Assembly (NCBI GenBank): GCA_965263045.1
Contig: CBDHGK010000041.1
Location: 5,394,001-5,458,000 of the forward strand
DNA: 64,000 bases
Direction of reading: 5' to 3'
From: G963664115 sp965263045
Lineage (GTDB): Bacteria > Acidobacteriota > Terriglobia > 20CM-2-55-15
Under the pieces are notes generated by a model that saw only the letters and a program-made list of their open reading frames with translations, was not told the DNA's origin and made no database searches. Of the stretch, positions 50,337-59,519 are shown piece after piece; position 1 is the first letter of the stretch; each line of letters begins with the position of its first letter. The position numbers and the translations under genes are program-made.

Positions 50337-51334
50337 GGGGCGGCCGTATAGCCGGTGCGGTTACGAACCGAGTAGTCGTCGTGGTCCCGGATATGCACCT
50401 CTATCTCATGGAAACGTCCGTCCCCCCGATTCGATGGATAGTATCCCAGTGAGTATTGGTTTCGAAGTTCTGCAGATACCTCGTCAAGTACCCGGTCGAT
50501 GTCGTCGGCTCGTCCATTCTCCCATGTCCGCGTAACGCTGAAGGCCTGGCCGCCACTGGCTTCGGCGAAATCTTCCAGTACTTCCATGTCTACCGGTACC
50601 TCCCTGGCCGGCCTCTGAAGAATGTTGGCCGCGCCGGACAAACCCATTCCCGGCCAGTCGAAACGGACATGTTCGCTGGGGTTTCCGAAACGCATGGCAT
50701 CGATACCGAGTCCATAGACAAGAACCTCGGAAGCTTCGACAGCGTCGAGGGCATCTCCCAGACCGAACTCACTGGAGGTATCGGTCCCATCGGTAAGGAC
50801 CAGGATTGCCCGCTTGTCGTGACGCCCGGTGGCCACAGTTTCAATACTGCGGACCAAGGCATCGTAGAGGGACGTACCACCCCAGGGGCGGGCATCCAGC
50901 AGAGCTCTCGAGAGCCTTCTGCGATCACGGGTCAGGCCCTGGACCAGCGAGACGCGATCGGCGAATGTCATGAAGAACACGTCATCGTCCTCGTGGAGCG
51001 TGCCCACAAAGCGCTCGACTGCAGCCAGAGCCGTGTCGATCCGTTTCAGCATGCTGGCACTGGTGTCGACCACCAGGCCGACACTGAGTGGAATATCGTG
51101 ATTCGCCGCAAAGTGGGCGACGGTTTGTGGGATATCTTGATCGGTGATGATGAAGTCGTCCGGTTGCAGCCCGGTCACGTAACGTCCATTGCCATCCGTG
51201 ACCGTTGCCACGACGTTGACGAGTTCCACGTCGACCCGCAGCCTGTTCTGTCCAGCCGCTGCCCCTGCCGTTGTCGACCCGAGAACTACGATCAGCGTTA
51301 GCATCGCCCGAGCTGATTTGAGGTTGGTCACCAT
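50333..51334 (-). CDS. VWFA-domain exported protein (acidobacterial type)
   Basis: 333 aa from the ATG at 51334, overlapping the stop of the DUF4159 gene. Signal peptide ARAMLTLIVVLGSTTAGAAA; then VNVVATVTDGNGRYVTGLQP, DDFIITDQD, the MIDAS motif DTSAS in VGLVVDTSASM, GGTSLYDALV and ILVLTDGTDTSSEFG. The tail ELRNQYSLGYYPSNRGDGRF is typical of the VWFA-related family that is expanded in Acidobacteriota. It probably mediates protein binding outside the cytoplasm. Confidence 0.88.
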   Translation of the reverse strand: MVTNLKSARAMLTLIVVLGSTTAGAAAGQNRLRVDVELVNVVATVTDGNGRYVTGLQPDDFIITDQDIPQTVAHFAANHDIPLSVGLVVDTSASMLKRIDTALAAVERFVGTLHEDDDVFFMTFADRVSLVQGLTRDRRRLSRALLDARPWGGTSLYDALVRSIETVATGRHDKRAILVLTDGTDTSSEFGLGDALDAVEASEVLVYGLGIDAMRFGNPSEHVRFDWPGMGLSGAANILQRPAREVPVDMEVLEDFAEASGGQAFSVTRTWENGRADDIDRVLDEVSAELRNQYSLGYYPSNRGDGRFHEIEVHIRDHDDYSVRNRTGYTAAP

Positions 51335-52083
51335 TAGTGGGTCATCGAATAGACGACAAAATTGATACCCATCCGGAAAGCTTCCGTGGAGGGCCGGAAC
51401 GGGTAGCGCGCTTCGTCGATCCAGTCCCAGAAATTCGCCAGATCGTTGTTGTAACACGCAATGACGGCAATGTCGCCCTGATCGTTGAGCATTCCGAAAT
51501 AAGCAGAGTTGCCTCCAGGCACATAGGGGGCCATAACATTCAGATCCTCGAGATCGAAGAAGGCGTGGAATATCGGATGCCCGATCGTTAAGGCCACAAA
51601 TTCCTTGTCGGGAAAAGCCCGGCGGAATTGTTCGCGCATTGTTGCGAATTGGTCCGGTCCGTCGAAATCGTCGACCAGGATGAAGCCACCCCGATTGATG
51701 AACTGGTGGAGATTCTCGACTTCTTTTGGAGTGAGGGCCATTTCTCCGGGTTCGGAAACGTAGGCGAACGGGTAGTCGAAGACATCATCGGTGCCGAGTT
51801 CGACGATCCGGTAGGACCTGAAGTTGACGTCCACGGAGGTCGTTTCCGAAATCAACTGGGCAATGTGTTGTTCCGAATACGGGTAGTTGTGGGACCAGCC
51901 CATATTTCCGAACCGGCCGTTGGTGCCGAATCGCCAGCGCGCAATGATCAGCTCCGTTGCCGGAGGGTCGTTCTGATCGATAAATGTCCGTCCGAAAATG
52001 CCGAATCGCTGACCATATACAAACAGAGATCCAGCAGTGATCGACACAGCCACCAGCAAAGCAATGAGTTTGATGCGCGTCAT
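51334..52083 (-). CDS. DUF4159 exported protein
   Basis: 249 aa. Signal peptide (LIALLVAVSITAGSLFVYGQ). TELIIARWRFGTNGRFGNMG, PFAYVSEPGEMALTPKEVEN and FINRGGFILVDDFDGPDQF are the DUF4159 signature; the fold resembles a class I glutamine amidotransferase-like domain. Its stop shares a base with the VWFA start, so the two are translated together. Function unknown. Confidence 0.85.
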   Translation of the reverse strand: MTRIKLIALLVAVSITAGSLFVYGQRFGIFGRTFIDQNDPPATELIIARWRFGTNGRFGNMGWSHNYPYSEQHIAQLISETTSVDVNFRSYRIVELGTDDVFDYPFAYVSEPGEMALTPKEVENLHQFINRGGFILVDDFDGPDQFATMREQFRRAFPDKEFVALTIGHPIFHAFFDLEDLNVMAPYVPGGNSAYFGMLNDQGDIAVIACYNNDLANFWDWIDEARYPFRPSTEAFRMGINFVVYSMTH

Positions 52084-52137
52084 TCTTCGTTAACTCAATC
52101 GTGCGATTGCAGACCAGTCGTGCCTCGTCCCCGCTCC

Positions 52138-53283
52138 TCAGACGAGCGTGCGTTCCAGCAGCGGATTGATCCGGGCGAATACCTCGTAGGGAATTGTTCC
52201 CGATTTCTCCGCCAATTCGTCGGCTGTAATTTCACTCTCACCCTGACGTCCAATAAGAACAACCTCGTCATCGGGGCCGGGCGAGACGTCTGTCACATCC
52301 AGGACCGTCATATTCATAGCTACCCGACCTACGACCGGGACGGGAGTTCCCCCCACCAGCGCATGGCCGGAGTTCGAAAGCGTACGATCATAGCCTTCAT
52401 AATAGCCGACGGGAATAACAGCGAGCGTCATTGCGCGGTTCGCCCGGAACGTCAATCCGTAACCGACGAAGTCACCCGCTTCGATATTCTTCAACTGCAC
52501 GATTCGAGTCTTCCACGTCAGCGCGGGTTCAATGTCTACCCCCCGGCCACGCTCTCTTGCCGCGATCCGGGTCTCGGGCGACGGCCAGGTACCGTAGGCG
52601 CCAAGGCCGAGGCGTACCATGGTGTAGTGTGTTTCCGGATAAAGCAAAATGCCGGCTGTTGCGTCGGCGTGGACATGGACTGGCCGAATACCGGTCTGTT
52701 CGAGCCGGGCAACCGCGTCCCTGAAGCGCTCAAGTTGCAAGGTTGCGAATGTTGGGTCCAGCGTGTCCTCGATATTGGCGAAGTGGGTATATACCCCTTC
52801 GATCTCAATCCCGGGGAGTTGGGAGACGAACTTGCCGAACGCGGGGACGTCGTCGAGCGGGACGCCCTGGCGGTTCGTGCCGGTCTCGATCTTTAAATGG
52901 ACTCGTGCCGTCTTCCCGGTCTCTTGAGCCGCCGCCGACAGGGCGATTGCCGTGTCCTGCCGGTAGGTAACCTGCCGGAACTCCCGCCCTACGATTTCAG
53001 CCCTGTCTTCGACATTCGAATACCCCAGGATCAGAACGGGTTTTCCCGGGGCCACGTCTTCGACCTCGAGTGCCTCGACCAGCGAGTCGACACCAAACCA
53101 GTCGACCTGGTTCCGGATGGCGTCTGAGACAAGACGCAGCCCATGTCCGTAGGCGTTGGATTTGACCACGACCATCAGACGGGTGCCGGGCGAGAGGATG
53201 TTGCGGAATGATTGCAGATTGCTCTGGAGCCGACGGCCACTGATTTCGATCCAGGACAAATTCAAACTCAAAGGACACTCCAT
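52138..53283 (-). CDS. alr: Alanine racemase
   Basis: About 381 aa from the ATG at 53283. The PLP lysine is in MVVVKSNAYGHGL; LKIETGTNRQGV, TAGILLYPETHYTMVRLGLG, and the catalytic Tyr region FVGYGLTFRANRAM follow in order, then VAMNMTVLDVTD. It converts L- to D-alanine for peptidoglycan. The longer frame to 53325 lies in a dispersed repeat (53307-53462), which argues for the later ATG. Confidence 0.93.
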   Translation of the reverse strand: MECPLSLNLSWIEISGRRLQSNLQSFRNILSPGTRLMVVVKSNAYGHGLRLVSDAIRNQVDWFGVDSLVEALEVEDVAPGKPVLILGYSNVEDRAEIVGREFRQVTYRQDTAIALSAAAQETGKTARVHLKIETGTNRQGVPLDDVPAFGKFVSQLPGIEIEGVYTHFANIEDTLDPTFATLQLERFRDAVARLEQTGIRPVHVHADATAGILLYPETHYTMVRLGLGAYGTWPSPETRIAARERGRGVDIEPALTWKTRIVQLKNIEAGDFVGYGLTFRANRAMTLAVIPVGYYEGYDRTLSNSGHALVGGTPVPVVGRVAMNMTVLDVTDVSPGPDDEVVLIGRQGESEITADELAEKSGTIPYEVFARINPLLERTLV

Positions 53284-53306
53284 CTTCGGTGGCGCTGGGT
53301 CCGTCC

Positions 53307-53462
53307 CCCAGGCTTTGTCCGGCATTAACTAAGATCGGTCACGATGAAAAACCAGCGCCCGCGGCCTCGGTTTCAAACCTCGGTGGCCGCTCCTCACTTT
53401 GCGCCTGCGATCCGAAGACCCCTCCGCGCGGCCCTTAAGACTTATGCCACGGGCTGCTAACC
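53307..53462. repeat. Partial copy of the palindromic element at 62244-62477
   Basis: From CCCCCAGGCTTTGTC through CGGTCACGATGAAAA, CCTCGGTTTCAAACCTCGGT and GGCCGCTCCTCACTT to GCCACGGGCTG it is near-identical to the right two thirds of the 62-kb element. The left third with its terminal repeat is missing. It lies between alr and the OpuC operon. Confidence 0.85.
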
Positions 53463-53499
53463 GGGTGCGGGTCAATTATACGGTATGCTTAGGTACCCA

Positions 53500-54249
53500 A
53501 TGTCCGAGGCCCACAATCCGCCTGCCAGCATCGAATTCGAAAACGTGGACTACCGGCTGGAGTCTGGAAAGTCCATCATCGAAGGGTTCAATTTACGCGT
53601 TCCCCCGGGCACGTCTGTCGTTCTTCTCGGGCGCAGCGGTTCGGGTAAGACAACGACATTGAAGCTTGTGAATCGGCTGCTGGAGCCTTCGAGCGGCCGG
53701 ATCACGGTCGACGGCAAATCGACGCTGGAATGGGATCCAATCCGCCTGCGCCGCCATATCGGGTATGTCATTCAGGGCGTCGGACTGTTTCCGCATTTCA
53801 CAGTTTCTCAGAATGTTGCCCTCGTCCCGTCCCTTGAAGGTTGGACCGAGGCACGCACCCGGGAACGCGTCACGGCGATGCTGAATCTCGTGGGTCTTGA
53901 CCCGCTTCTTTTCAGCAATCGTTATCCTGACGCATTGTCGGGAGGTGAACGTCAGCGGGTTGGCGTAGCCCGGGCCCTGGCGATCGATCCCGTGCTGCTA
54001 CTGCTCGACGAACCCTTCGGCGCGCTCGATCCGATCACCCGTGCGGATATCCGGCGCGAGTTTCGGAGATTACAGGGCCGATTGAAAAAGACAATGATCT
54101 TCGTGACGCATGATGTCGCGGAGGCCTTCGTTCTGGCAGACCTCATCGGACTTATAAAAGAGGGGCGGCTGGTTGCGTTGGTGCCGCCCGAGGAGTTCGA
54201 GGCGCTTGACGACCCTGAGGCGCAAGAATTCCTAGGGTCCCGGGCATGA
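53500..54249 (+). CDS. Glycine betaine/choline-type ABC transporter ATPase
   Basis: 249 aa from the ATG at 53500 (53485 also possible). Walker A LLGRSGSGKTTTL, Q-loop YVIQGVGLFPHFTVSQN, signature LSGGERQRVGVARALA, Walker B LLLLDEPFGALD and switch VTHD are complete. Its place before an OpuCB-type permease and an OsmF/OpuCC-type binding protein gives the transporter class. No CBS tail, unlike OpuCA of Bacillus. Confidence 0.92.
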   Translation: MSEAHNPPASIEFENVDYRLESGKSIIEGFNLRVPPGTSVVLLGRSGSGKTTTLKLVNRLLEPSSGRITVDGKSTLEWDPIRLRRHIGYVIQGVGLFPHFTVSQNVALVPSLEGWTEARTRERVTAMLNLVGLDPLLFSNRYPDALSGGERQRVGVARALAIDPVLLLLDEPFGALDPITRADIRREFRRLQGRLKKTMIFVTHDVAEAFVLADLIGLIKEGRLVALVPPEEFEALDDPEAQEFLGSRA

Positions 54250-54896
54250 ATGCCTTCGAGTACATGATCCGGAATTGGGCTGAAGTGGCCGAATTGACGC
54301 TGGAACATCTGGTCCTGGTCGGGATATCCATCTCAATGGCGGTTTTGATCGGCTTTCCACTCGGGGTATTGATGACGCGGCGCGACGCACTCTGTCGCCC
54401 TGTCCTGACGTTTGCCAACATCATGCAGACCATACCCAGTCTCGCTTTGTTCGGATTTCTCATACCTATTCCCTTCATCGGTGGAATTGGTGCCCGGACC
54501 GCGGTTGTGGCATTGCTGCTTTACTCGTTGCTGCCGATCATTCGCAACACCTATACCGGCATTGCACATGTGGATCCGGACGTACGTGAGTCGGCGATGG
54601 GCATGGGTATGACGGACTGGCAGATATTGCGGCAAGTCGAAATCCCTCTCGCCATGGGTGTGATTTTCGCGGGGATCCGTGTGGCCACCGTCATCTCAGT
54701 TGGATTGGCCACGATCGCGGCTGCGATCGGGGCGGGCGGTCTGGGGACCTATATATTCAGAGGTGTCTCGATGGTCGATTCTCAATTGATTCTCGTCGGG
54801 GCCATTCCCGCCGCAGCGATGGCTCTGGTCGCAGACTTCGGTCTGGGTCGCGTCGAGCGTCACTGGAGCCGCCACCGGGCGAGGAGTGAAAGTTGA
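54246..54896 (+). CDS. Glycine betaine/choline ABC transporter permease
   Basis: 216 aa, six helices. AVLIGFPLGVLMTRRDAL, NIMQTIPSLALFGFLIPIPF, NTYTGIAHVDPDVRESAMGM and WQILRQVEIPLAMGVIFAGI (coupling EAA-like loop) match OpuCB/ProW. The ATG overlaps the ATPase stop by 4 bp. Confidence 0.93.
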   Translation: MNAFEYMIRNWAEVAELTLEHLVLVGISISMAVLIGFPLGVLMTRRDALCRPVLTFANIMQTIPSLALFGFLIPIPFIGGIGARTAVVALLLYSLLPIIRNTYTGIAHVDPDVRESAMGMGMTDWQILRQVEIPLAMGVIFAGIRVATVISVGLATIAAAIGAGGLGTYIFRGVSMVDSQLILVGAIPAAAMALVADFGLGRVERHWSRHRARSES

Positions 54897-56068
54897 GTCA
54901 GGCAATCTCGAGATCCCGGCCGACGCTGCTATCGAGTGACCTGTACCACCCGAATTGGGACCAGCGCCGATGGGTCTTGCCGGGGAGATCGAGGCGCGAG
55001 ACGGAAGTCGATGTCTCCACATCGACGACGGTTCGCAACGAAGATATCGCCGGCAACCCCCATCGGCCCAGAGGGTTGCGGCGAAACGGCAGTGTCTTCG
55101 TCGTCGCCTCCTCACAATGTAGGAGCATTCGCTCGTCGCCGACTCCTAGAATACAACGCCGTTTGACCGCAACGCTGGTCCCAATTTGGGTGGTACAGGC
55201 CACTAGAATCCTGCTGTTTTCTGTCGGGCTGGTCCTGTTCGCGGGCTGTTCGGACCCGAATCGGATTGTTATTGCATCGAAGAACTTCACTGAACAGATC
55301 ATCCTGGGAGAAATGATCGCCCAGCATCTGGAAAATCAGACCGACCTCGAAGTGGACCGACGGTTGAACCTGGGTGGTTCCTTCGTGTGCCATCAGGGTC
55401 TGATCGCGGGTCAAATCGACATTTACGTTGAATACACCGGAACGGCGCTCGCCGCGATCCTGGGAGAGCTTCCTTCGACCGACCCGGACGCGGTCCTTGC
55501 CCGGGTCCGAGAGGTGTATCGCGACAACTTTGATGTGGAGTGGATGGAGCCTCTGGGGTTCAACAATACGTTCGCGATTCTTGTCCGCGGGGTGGACGCC
55601 CGCATGCTTGGCCTCGCAACCATCTCGGACGCTGCGGCACACACATCGGACTGGGTCGCGGGCTTCGGTTACGAATTCGCGCAGCGAGAAGACGGCTATC
55701 CGGGTTTGGCCGAAACCTACGGCTTCCGGTTCCCGGATACGCCGCGGGTGATGGAACTGGGTCTCACCTACCGGGCTCTGGCCGACGGACAGGTCGATCT
55801 GATTGCCGGCAACTCAACCGATGGTTTGATCGATGTCCTGGATCTGGCCATGCTCGACGACGACCGGTTGTATTTTCCACCCTACGATGCCGTTCCCATC
55901 GTCCGGCAGGAAGTGCTGGACCAGCATCCCGAAGTTGTCGAGGCGCTCAGACTCCTGGGTGGTCTCATTTCTGAAGCGGAAATGCGCCAGCTCAATTACC
56001 GCGTTGACGGTGCACGGGAGGATGTGAAGGTTGTGGCCAGCGAGTTTCTGGCTTCGAAAGGACTCTGA
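54893..56068 (+). CDS. Glycine betaine/choline-binding lipoprotein with an inserted repeat in its signal peptide
   Basis: The TTG at 54893 overlaps the permease stop. The mature domain from CSDPNRIVIASKNFTEQIIL through VYVEYTGTALAAILGELP-like and GLTYRALADGQVDLIAGNST to FLASKGL is the OpuCC/OsmF type-II periplasmic fold. Residues 14-105 are encoded by a 276-bp repeat (54932-55207). Without it the start would read MSQAISRSRPTLL + ILLFSVGLVLFAGC, a complete lipoprotein signal with lipobox LFAGC. A GTG at 55190 inside the repeat gives a usable short signal MVQATRILLFSVGLVLFAGC. Confidence 0.85.
   Translation: MSQAISRSRPTLLSSDLYHPNWDQRRWVLPGRSRRETEVDVSTSTTVRNEDIAGNPHRPRGLRRNGSVFVVASSQCRSIRSSPTPRIQRRLTATLVPIWVVQATRILLFSVGLVLFAGCSDPNRIVIASKNFTEQIILGEMIAQHLENQTDLEVDRRLNLGGSFVCHQGLIAGQIDIYVEYTGTALAAILGELPSTDPDAVLARVREVYRDNFDVEWMEPLGFNNTFAILVRGVDARMLGLATISDAAAHTSDWVAGFGYEFAQREDGYPGLAETYGFRFPDTPRVMELGLTYRALADGQVDLIAGNSTDGLIDVLDLAMLDDDRLYFPPYDAVPIVRQEVLDQHPEVVEALRLLGGLISEAEMRQLNYRVDGAREDVKVVASEFLASKGL
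54932..55207. repeat. 276-bp element with 35-bp terminal inverted repeats (MITE-like)
   Basis: The left end (54932-54966, TCGAGTGACCTGTACCACCC...) and right end (55173-55207) are inverted copies with 32 of 35 matches. It has no gene of its own and is open in the frame of the host gene for exactly 92 codons. An internal segment (about 55062-55095) resembles one in the 62-kb element (GTTTCGCCG.AACCCT.TGGGC). Confidence 0.85.
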
Positions 56069-56312
56069 CCTGAAAGGAAATCGTAAACTGTTGATTTCAC
56101 TCGATCATGAAGTTTCATTCTGAATGGTCTGCACCCCGGCAGCGACACTCGCCCAGCATTCCGCCCGATCATTCAGCGTTCGCCCTCGCCTCCTTCATCT
56201 TCTGTTGCTGCGGTATATGACCGCACCCTCGATTTAACCACCCGTACCAACGAACGTTGCCACGTGCCTGCGTGCCGGGGATGATGGAACATGCTCGTGG
56301 GGTCGCAATGCG
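56069..56312. other. Gene-free stretch between convergent genes
   Basis: 244 bp between the binding-protein stop and the Nramp stop. No clear terminator hairpin or gene is seen. Confidence 0.4.
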
Positions 56313-57578
56313 TCAGAACGCGTTGACGACATCCTGCACGGCGATGACGACGAAGAATACCAGGACCAGGACGAGGACTGTATTCGTTGCCCAGCCGTTT
56401 TTCTGAACGGGCGAGTTCCACGCTATCCTGTTATTCAAGTACAGCAGCGTTGCCGCCAGAAACGGGAAGAAAAAGCTTCCCACAACGGTATATGTGATCA
56501 CCAGCAAGAGAGGTCTGTTGAGAAAAGCGAACGGGATCGGTATCAATGCCATGGCCGCGAGAGCGATGCGGTAGGGTTTGCTGCTGACTTGTTTGAGCTG
56601 GTCGCGGACATCTTTCGGATACTTGCGGAGGATGCCGTAAATATCGGCGTACATATAAGGCACGCCCTGCCAGACTCCAAGTAGAGAGGATGCCGTAGCC
56701 CCCCAGAAACCGATCGAATATGCCAGGGATCCAAGCCCCCCGACCGTCGCGCCAAGCATTGCAGCCATCTGCGGTACAGCCGTCGCGCTGTTCAACTCAA
56801 CCCCGCTGATGAAGAACGCGCGGTTGGCCATCATTAGAACGGCAATGGCCAGGACTGCGGTCATCGTATAGGCGATCAGGAGGTCGATCCGTACATACCG
56901 CAACGATCCCGCGCCCGTTATCTGTTCTTCCCGCATCCAGTAGTTATAGTTGATCACCGTAATCGTACCGCCGACGCCGCCGATGAGCGCCAGCAGGGAA
57001 GTTGTGCTCCCTCTGGGAATTGTGGGAACAAACAGGCCACTGAGTACGCCGCCGAGATCCTGAAACGTCAGGACCGCACAGGTGACGATTCCGACGACCA
57101 TGATGCCGATCAGCGCCCGCATCAGTTTCTCAAAGCCGTGAAATCCGCCAATCCATACGAGAGCGCCGCCGACGAGGCTGTGGACCACGGCGCCCCAGGA
57201 AGTTGGGATTGCTCCGCCGGTGAGGTTGGAAATTCCGAGTCCACAGGCGTTTGCCATGGCCACGCTGACGGCAACCGTCCAGAGGAGGAGGTAAGCGCCA
57301 AAGTAGATCTGAACCCACCGGGGAAGGTACTCGGCCCAGCCTTCCAGAATCGTTTTGTCTGTGGCGAGTTGCCACCGCGCAAGCCCTTCGTTGAGAACGA
57401 ACTTAAAGAACGCGCCCAGAACGATCGCCCAGATCAAGATCAGCCCAAAACTGGCTCCGCCGACGGTCGCCGCCGTCAGGTCCCCCGCACCGACCCCCGT
57501 AGCGGCCACCATCATTCCGGGGCCGATCAATGTCGCCAGACCAAACTTCCGGGCCGTGCCTGTTGAGATTTCGGACAT
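56313..57578 (-). CDS. Nramp-related transporter without the DPGN motif
   Basis: 421 aa, about 11 helices. The N-terminal LATLIGPGMMVAATGVGAGD aligns with Nramp TM1, but the metal-binding DPGN is replaced by GAGD. TM6, normally MPH-containing, reads ITVINYNYWMREEQITG. It belongs to an Nramp-like clade of uncertain substrate; Mn/Fe transport should not be assumed. It lies alone, read away from the metallo-beta-lactamase gene in the same direction. Confidence 0.83.
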   Translation of the reverse strand: MSEISTGTARKFGLATLIGPGMMVAATGVGAGDLTAATVGGASFGLILIWAIVLGAFFKFVLNEGLARWQLATDKTILEGWAEYLPRWVQIYFGAYLLLWTVAVSVAMANACGLGISNLTGGAIPTSWGAVVHSLVGGALVWIGGFHGFEKLMRALIGIMVVGIVTCAVLTFQDLGGVLSGLFVPTIPRGSTTSLLALIGGVGGTITVINYNYWMREEQITGAGSLRYVRIDLLIAYTMTAVLAIAVLMMANRAFFISGVELNSATAVPQMAAMLGATVGGLGSLAYSIGFWGATASSLLGVWQGVPYMYADIYGILRKYPKDVRDQLKQVSSKPYRIALAAMALIPIPFAFLNRPLLLVITYTVVGSFFFPFLAATLLYLNNRIAWNSPVQKNGWATNTVLVLVLVFFVVIAVQDVVNAF

Positions 57579-57794
57579 GAGTTTGTTCAGTTGCCTCGCA
57601 CGGACATGGGCGTCATGAGATTCCGCCGGTCGAGAAGCCGAAGTTTTCCAAACCCCGGACGGGTTCGATCATAACCGTAAAACGTGCAGGCGGGATCGTA
57701 CTCGAACAAATAATGCCTTCAAGTTTCCCAGCCGGTAATCTTTGGTCACTGGCCGCGTTGGCCCCGCCCCATCTGCGTGGTGTGTCGCAGATTG

Positions 57795-59279
57795 CTATTC
57801 CGATTCGGCGCCCGTGGCAAGGCTCTGGGTCTGGGCTGCGCGGGTGACGCTCGAGAACGGCTCTGATTGTCCGTGTATGGGCAATATGCGGTCTACCCGG
57901 AGATCGTAGTTCTGGATGTTGTCCATCAGGTTGGGCACATGGGGAAAGCGTGGGTTTGCCGCGTTCGGATTGGGCGTGGAATAGACATCCGCGACGACAA
58001 GAGCTCGTTCAGCTGGAAAATAGACCATCAGGAGAGTATCGGCGTGGGGACTGCCGGCGATCGGAAATATTTCAACGGTTCGCATCGCGTCCGTAAGTTC
58101 GTATGGTTCACTGACCGTTTCGATTCGAAGGGGTTGGGGATTCCTCTGAAGTGCGTCTGGCGCGAGCAGGTGCGGTCGCGAAACGGAATCTCGATAGAAA
58201 TCCCGGTTGAGTGCGTGTGTTATTACCGTTAAACCCTCCGACACCGCGGCCCGTATTCCACCGGAGTGATCAAAATGGTGATGCGTATTGATCACTTCAG
58301 TGAGCGGTTTGTCGGGGTTGAGCAGGCGTGCAGCGGCAATCACCGCCAGGGTTCTGATGTCATCCTGTGGGGCTTCGACAAGGGTCATGTGGTCTTCGAA
58401 CTCGACCACAAGGCTGTGATGCGACTGACCCGTCAGATACCACAGGCCTTGCCCGACTTCTTCGATATCAACGATCGCGCTGGGTACCGGCTCAGACCGG
58501 GACTTCACCTCATCTGCAGCCGCCAGATTTCCGGTATTGCCGTTAACGCTGTTCGACACCGTGACCGAAAGCACCTCGAATCGATCCAGCATCGAAGTCA
58601 GAGTCGTTGGCAGTTGCAGGCCATTGACATCTTCATACCCTCCGAACTGGGTTTCGATCAGGACGTCCCCCAGATGTCGGTTGTAGTACGCCATCGACTG
58701 CACCCTGGAGGGAAGTCCCGTCTCCCGGTTGATGTAGAGCGTGAGTTCCGTGCCGTCGAATGCAACAAGGTTCACGCTCTCCTCGGTGCCTGCCGACCGC
58801 GGATTCGAGATTTCGGTGGCGGGATCGAGTGCCGCCTGGAGGATGCCAATCGGATGGTGGTACAACGCGGCATGCCGGACCCGGCTGTCGAGGTCAGACG
58901 CCCGGTTGATCGTCCCGTCGATCCCAGTGTCGAATCCGATGCCGTTGTCGACGGCCGTTATCTGGGACTGTGGACTCAGGTTCGAGGTGACATAGCGCGG
59001 GATGCGGACGAGTTCCTCCCGCCACTGCATGTTGGAGAAGTCCACTACCTTGCGGTAGCGGGCGACCTCGAGTCGCGGAAGTTCAGCATCAGGATTGGAG
59101 TTCTGACCAAGATTGTAAGCGTTTCCGGTTCCGTCCAGGAGCAGCGTTTGGACGGAGCGTATCGCATCGGCACCGCCAACCGCTTCTACAGCCGTGCTCA
59201 TCAACTGCACCTCCGGGCCCGAGGCGGAGCAGCCCATCAAAAGCACCAACCCTACGACAAGAATGCGTTTAACACGCAT
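57795..59279 (-). CDS. Metallo-beta-lactamase-fold lipoprotein
   Basis: About 494 aa from the ATG at 59279. Lipoprotein signal RILVVGLVLLMGC. The first 300 residues form a beta-rich domain (VGGADAIRSVQTLLLDGTGN...). The C-terminal MBL domain has GLWYLTGQSHHSLVVEFED, the metal motif NTHHHFDHSGG, AGSPHADTLLMVYFPAERA and ILPIHGQSEPF. Zn-dependent hydrolase outside the cytoplasmic membrane; substrate unknown. The frame upstream to 59429 is non-coding. Confidence 0.86.
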   Translation of the reverse strand: MRVKRILVVGLVLLMGCSASGPEVQLMSTAVEAVGGADAIRSVQTLLLDGTGNAYNLGQNSNPDAELPRLEVARYRKVVDFSNMQWREELVRIPRYVTSNLSPQSQITAVDNGIGFDTGIDGTINRASDLDSRVRHAALYHHPIGILQAALDPATEISNPRSAGTEESVNLVAFDGTELTLYINRETGLPSRVQSMAYYNRHLGDVLIETQFGGYEDVNGLQLPTTLTSMLDRFEVLSVTVSNSVNGNTGNLAAADEVKSRSEPVPSAIVDIEEVGQGLWYLTGQSHHSLVVEFEDHMTLVEAPQDDIRTLAVIAAARLLNPDKPLTEVINTHHHFDHSGGIRAAVSEGLTVITHALNRDFYRDSVSRPHLLAPDALQRNPQPLRIETVSEPYELTDAMRTVEIFPIAGSPHADTLLMVYFPAERALVVADVYSTPNPNAANPRFPHVPNLMDNIQNYDLRVDRILPIHGQSEPFSSVTRAAQTQSLATGAESE

Positions 59280-59519
59280 AGTCGAGTTCTTTCCGGGTTG
59301 AAGGCCCGGGGCGCAGACAATCCGCGGCGCAATGTGCGCTTTTGTGGGCCCCGTGCTGGCAAATGTATGCGATTGGGCAGTATTTCCGCGTGGATAGAGC
59401 CGGTATGCGGTACCGGTCTGAGGTGTCAATCAGGAGCCGGAAATTCATCGCGCGTATGCTAGCATGTGTGGCTTTGGCCTAGGGAAGATTCGTTCCACTG
59501 AGGGCCCCCAGCGCAAGTC
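59280..59519. other. Divergent intergenic region
   Basis: 240 bp between the lipoprotein (-) and the acyl-ligase fusion (+). Promoters for both must lie here; TATGCTAGCAT near 59456-59466 is a palindromic AT-richer spot, but no firm -35/-10 pair is claimed. Confidence 0.4.

Noticed and set aside
51628..52896. 422-codon plus-strand frame opposite DUF4159 and alr
   Set aside because: It runs across two well-supported minus-strand genes and their spacer without any family features.
58266..59462. 398-codon plus-strand frame opposite the metallo-beta-lactamase gene
   Set aside because: No domain or signal; the minus strand has a complete lipoprotein with metal motif. Long antisense frames are common at this GC.
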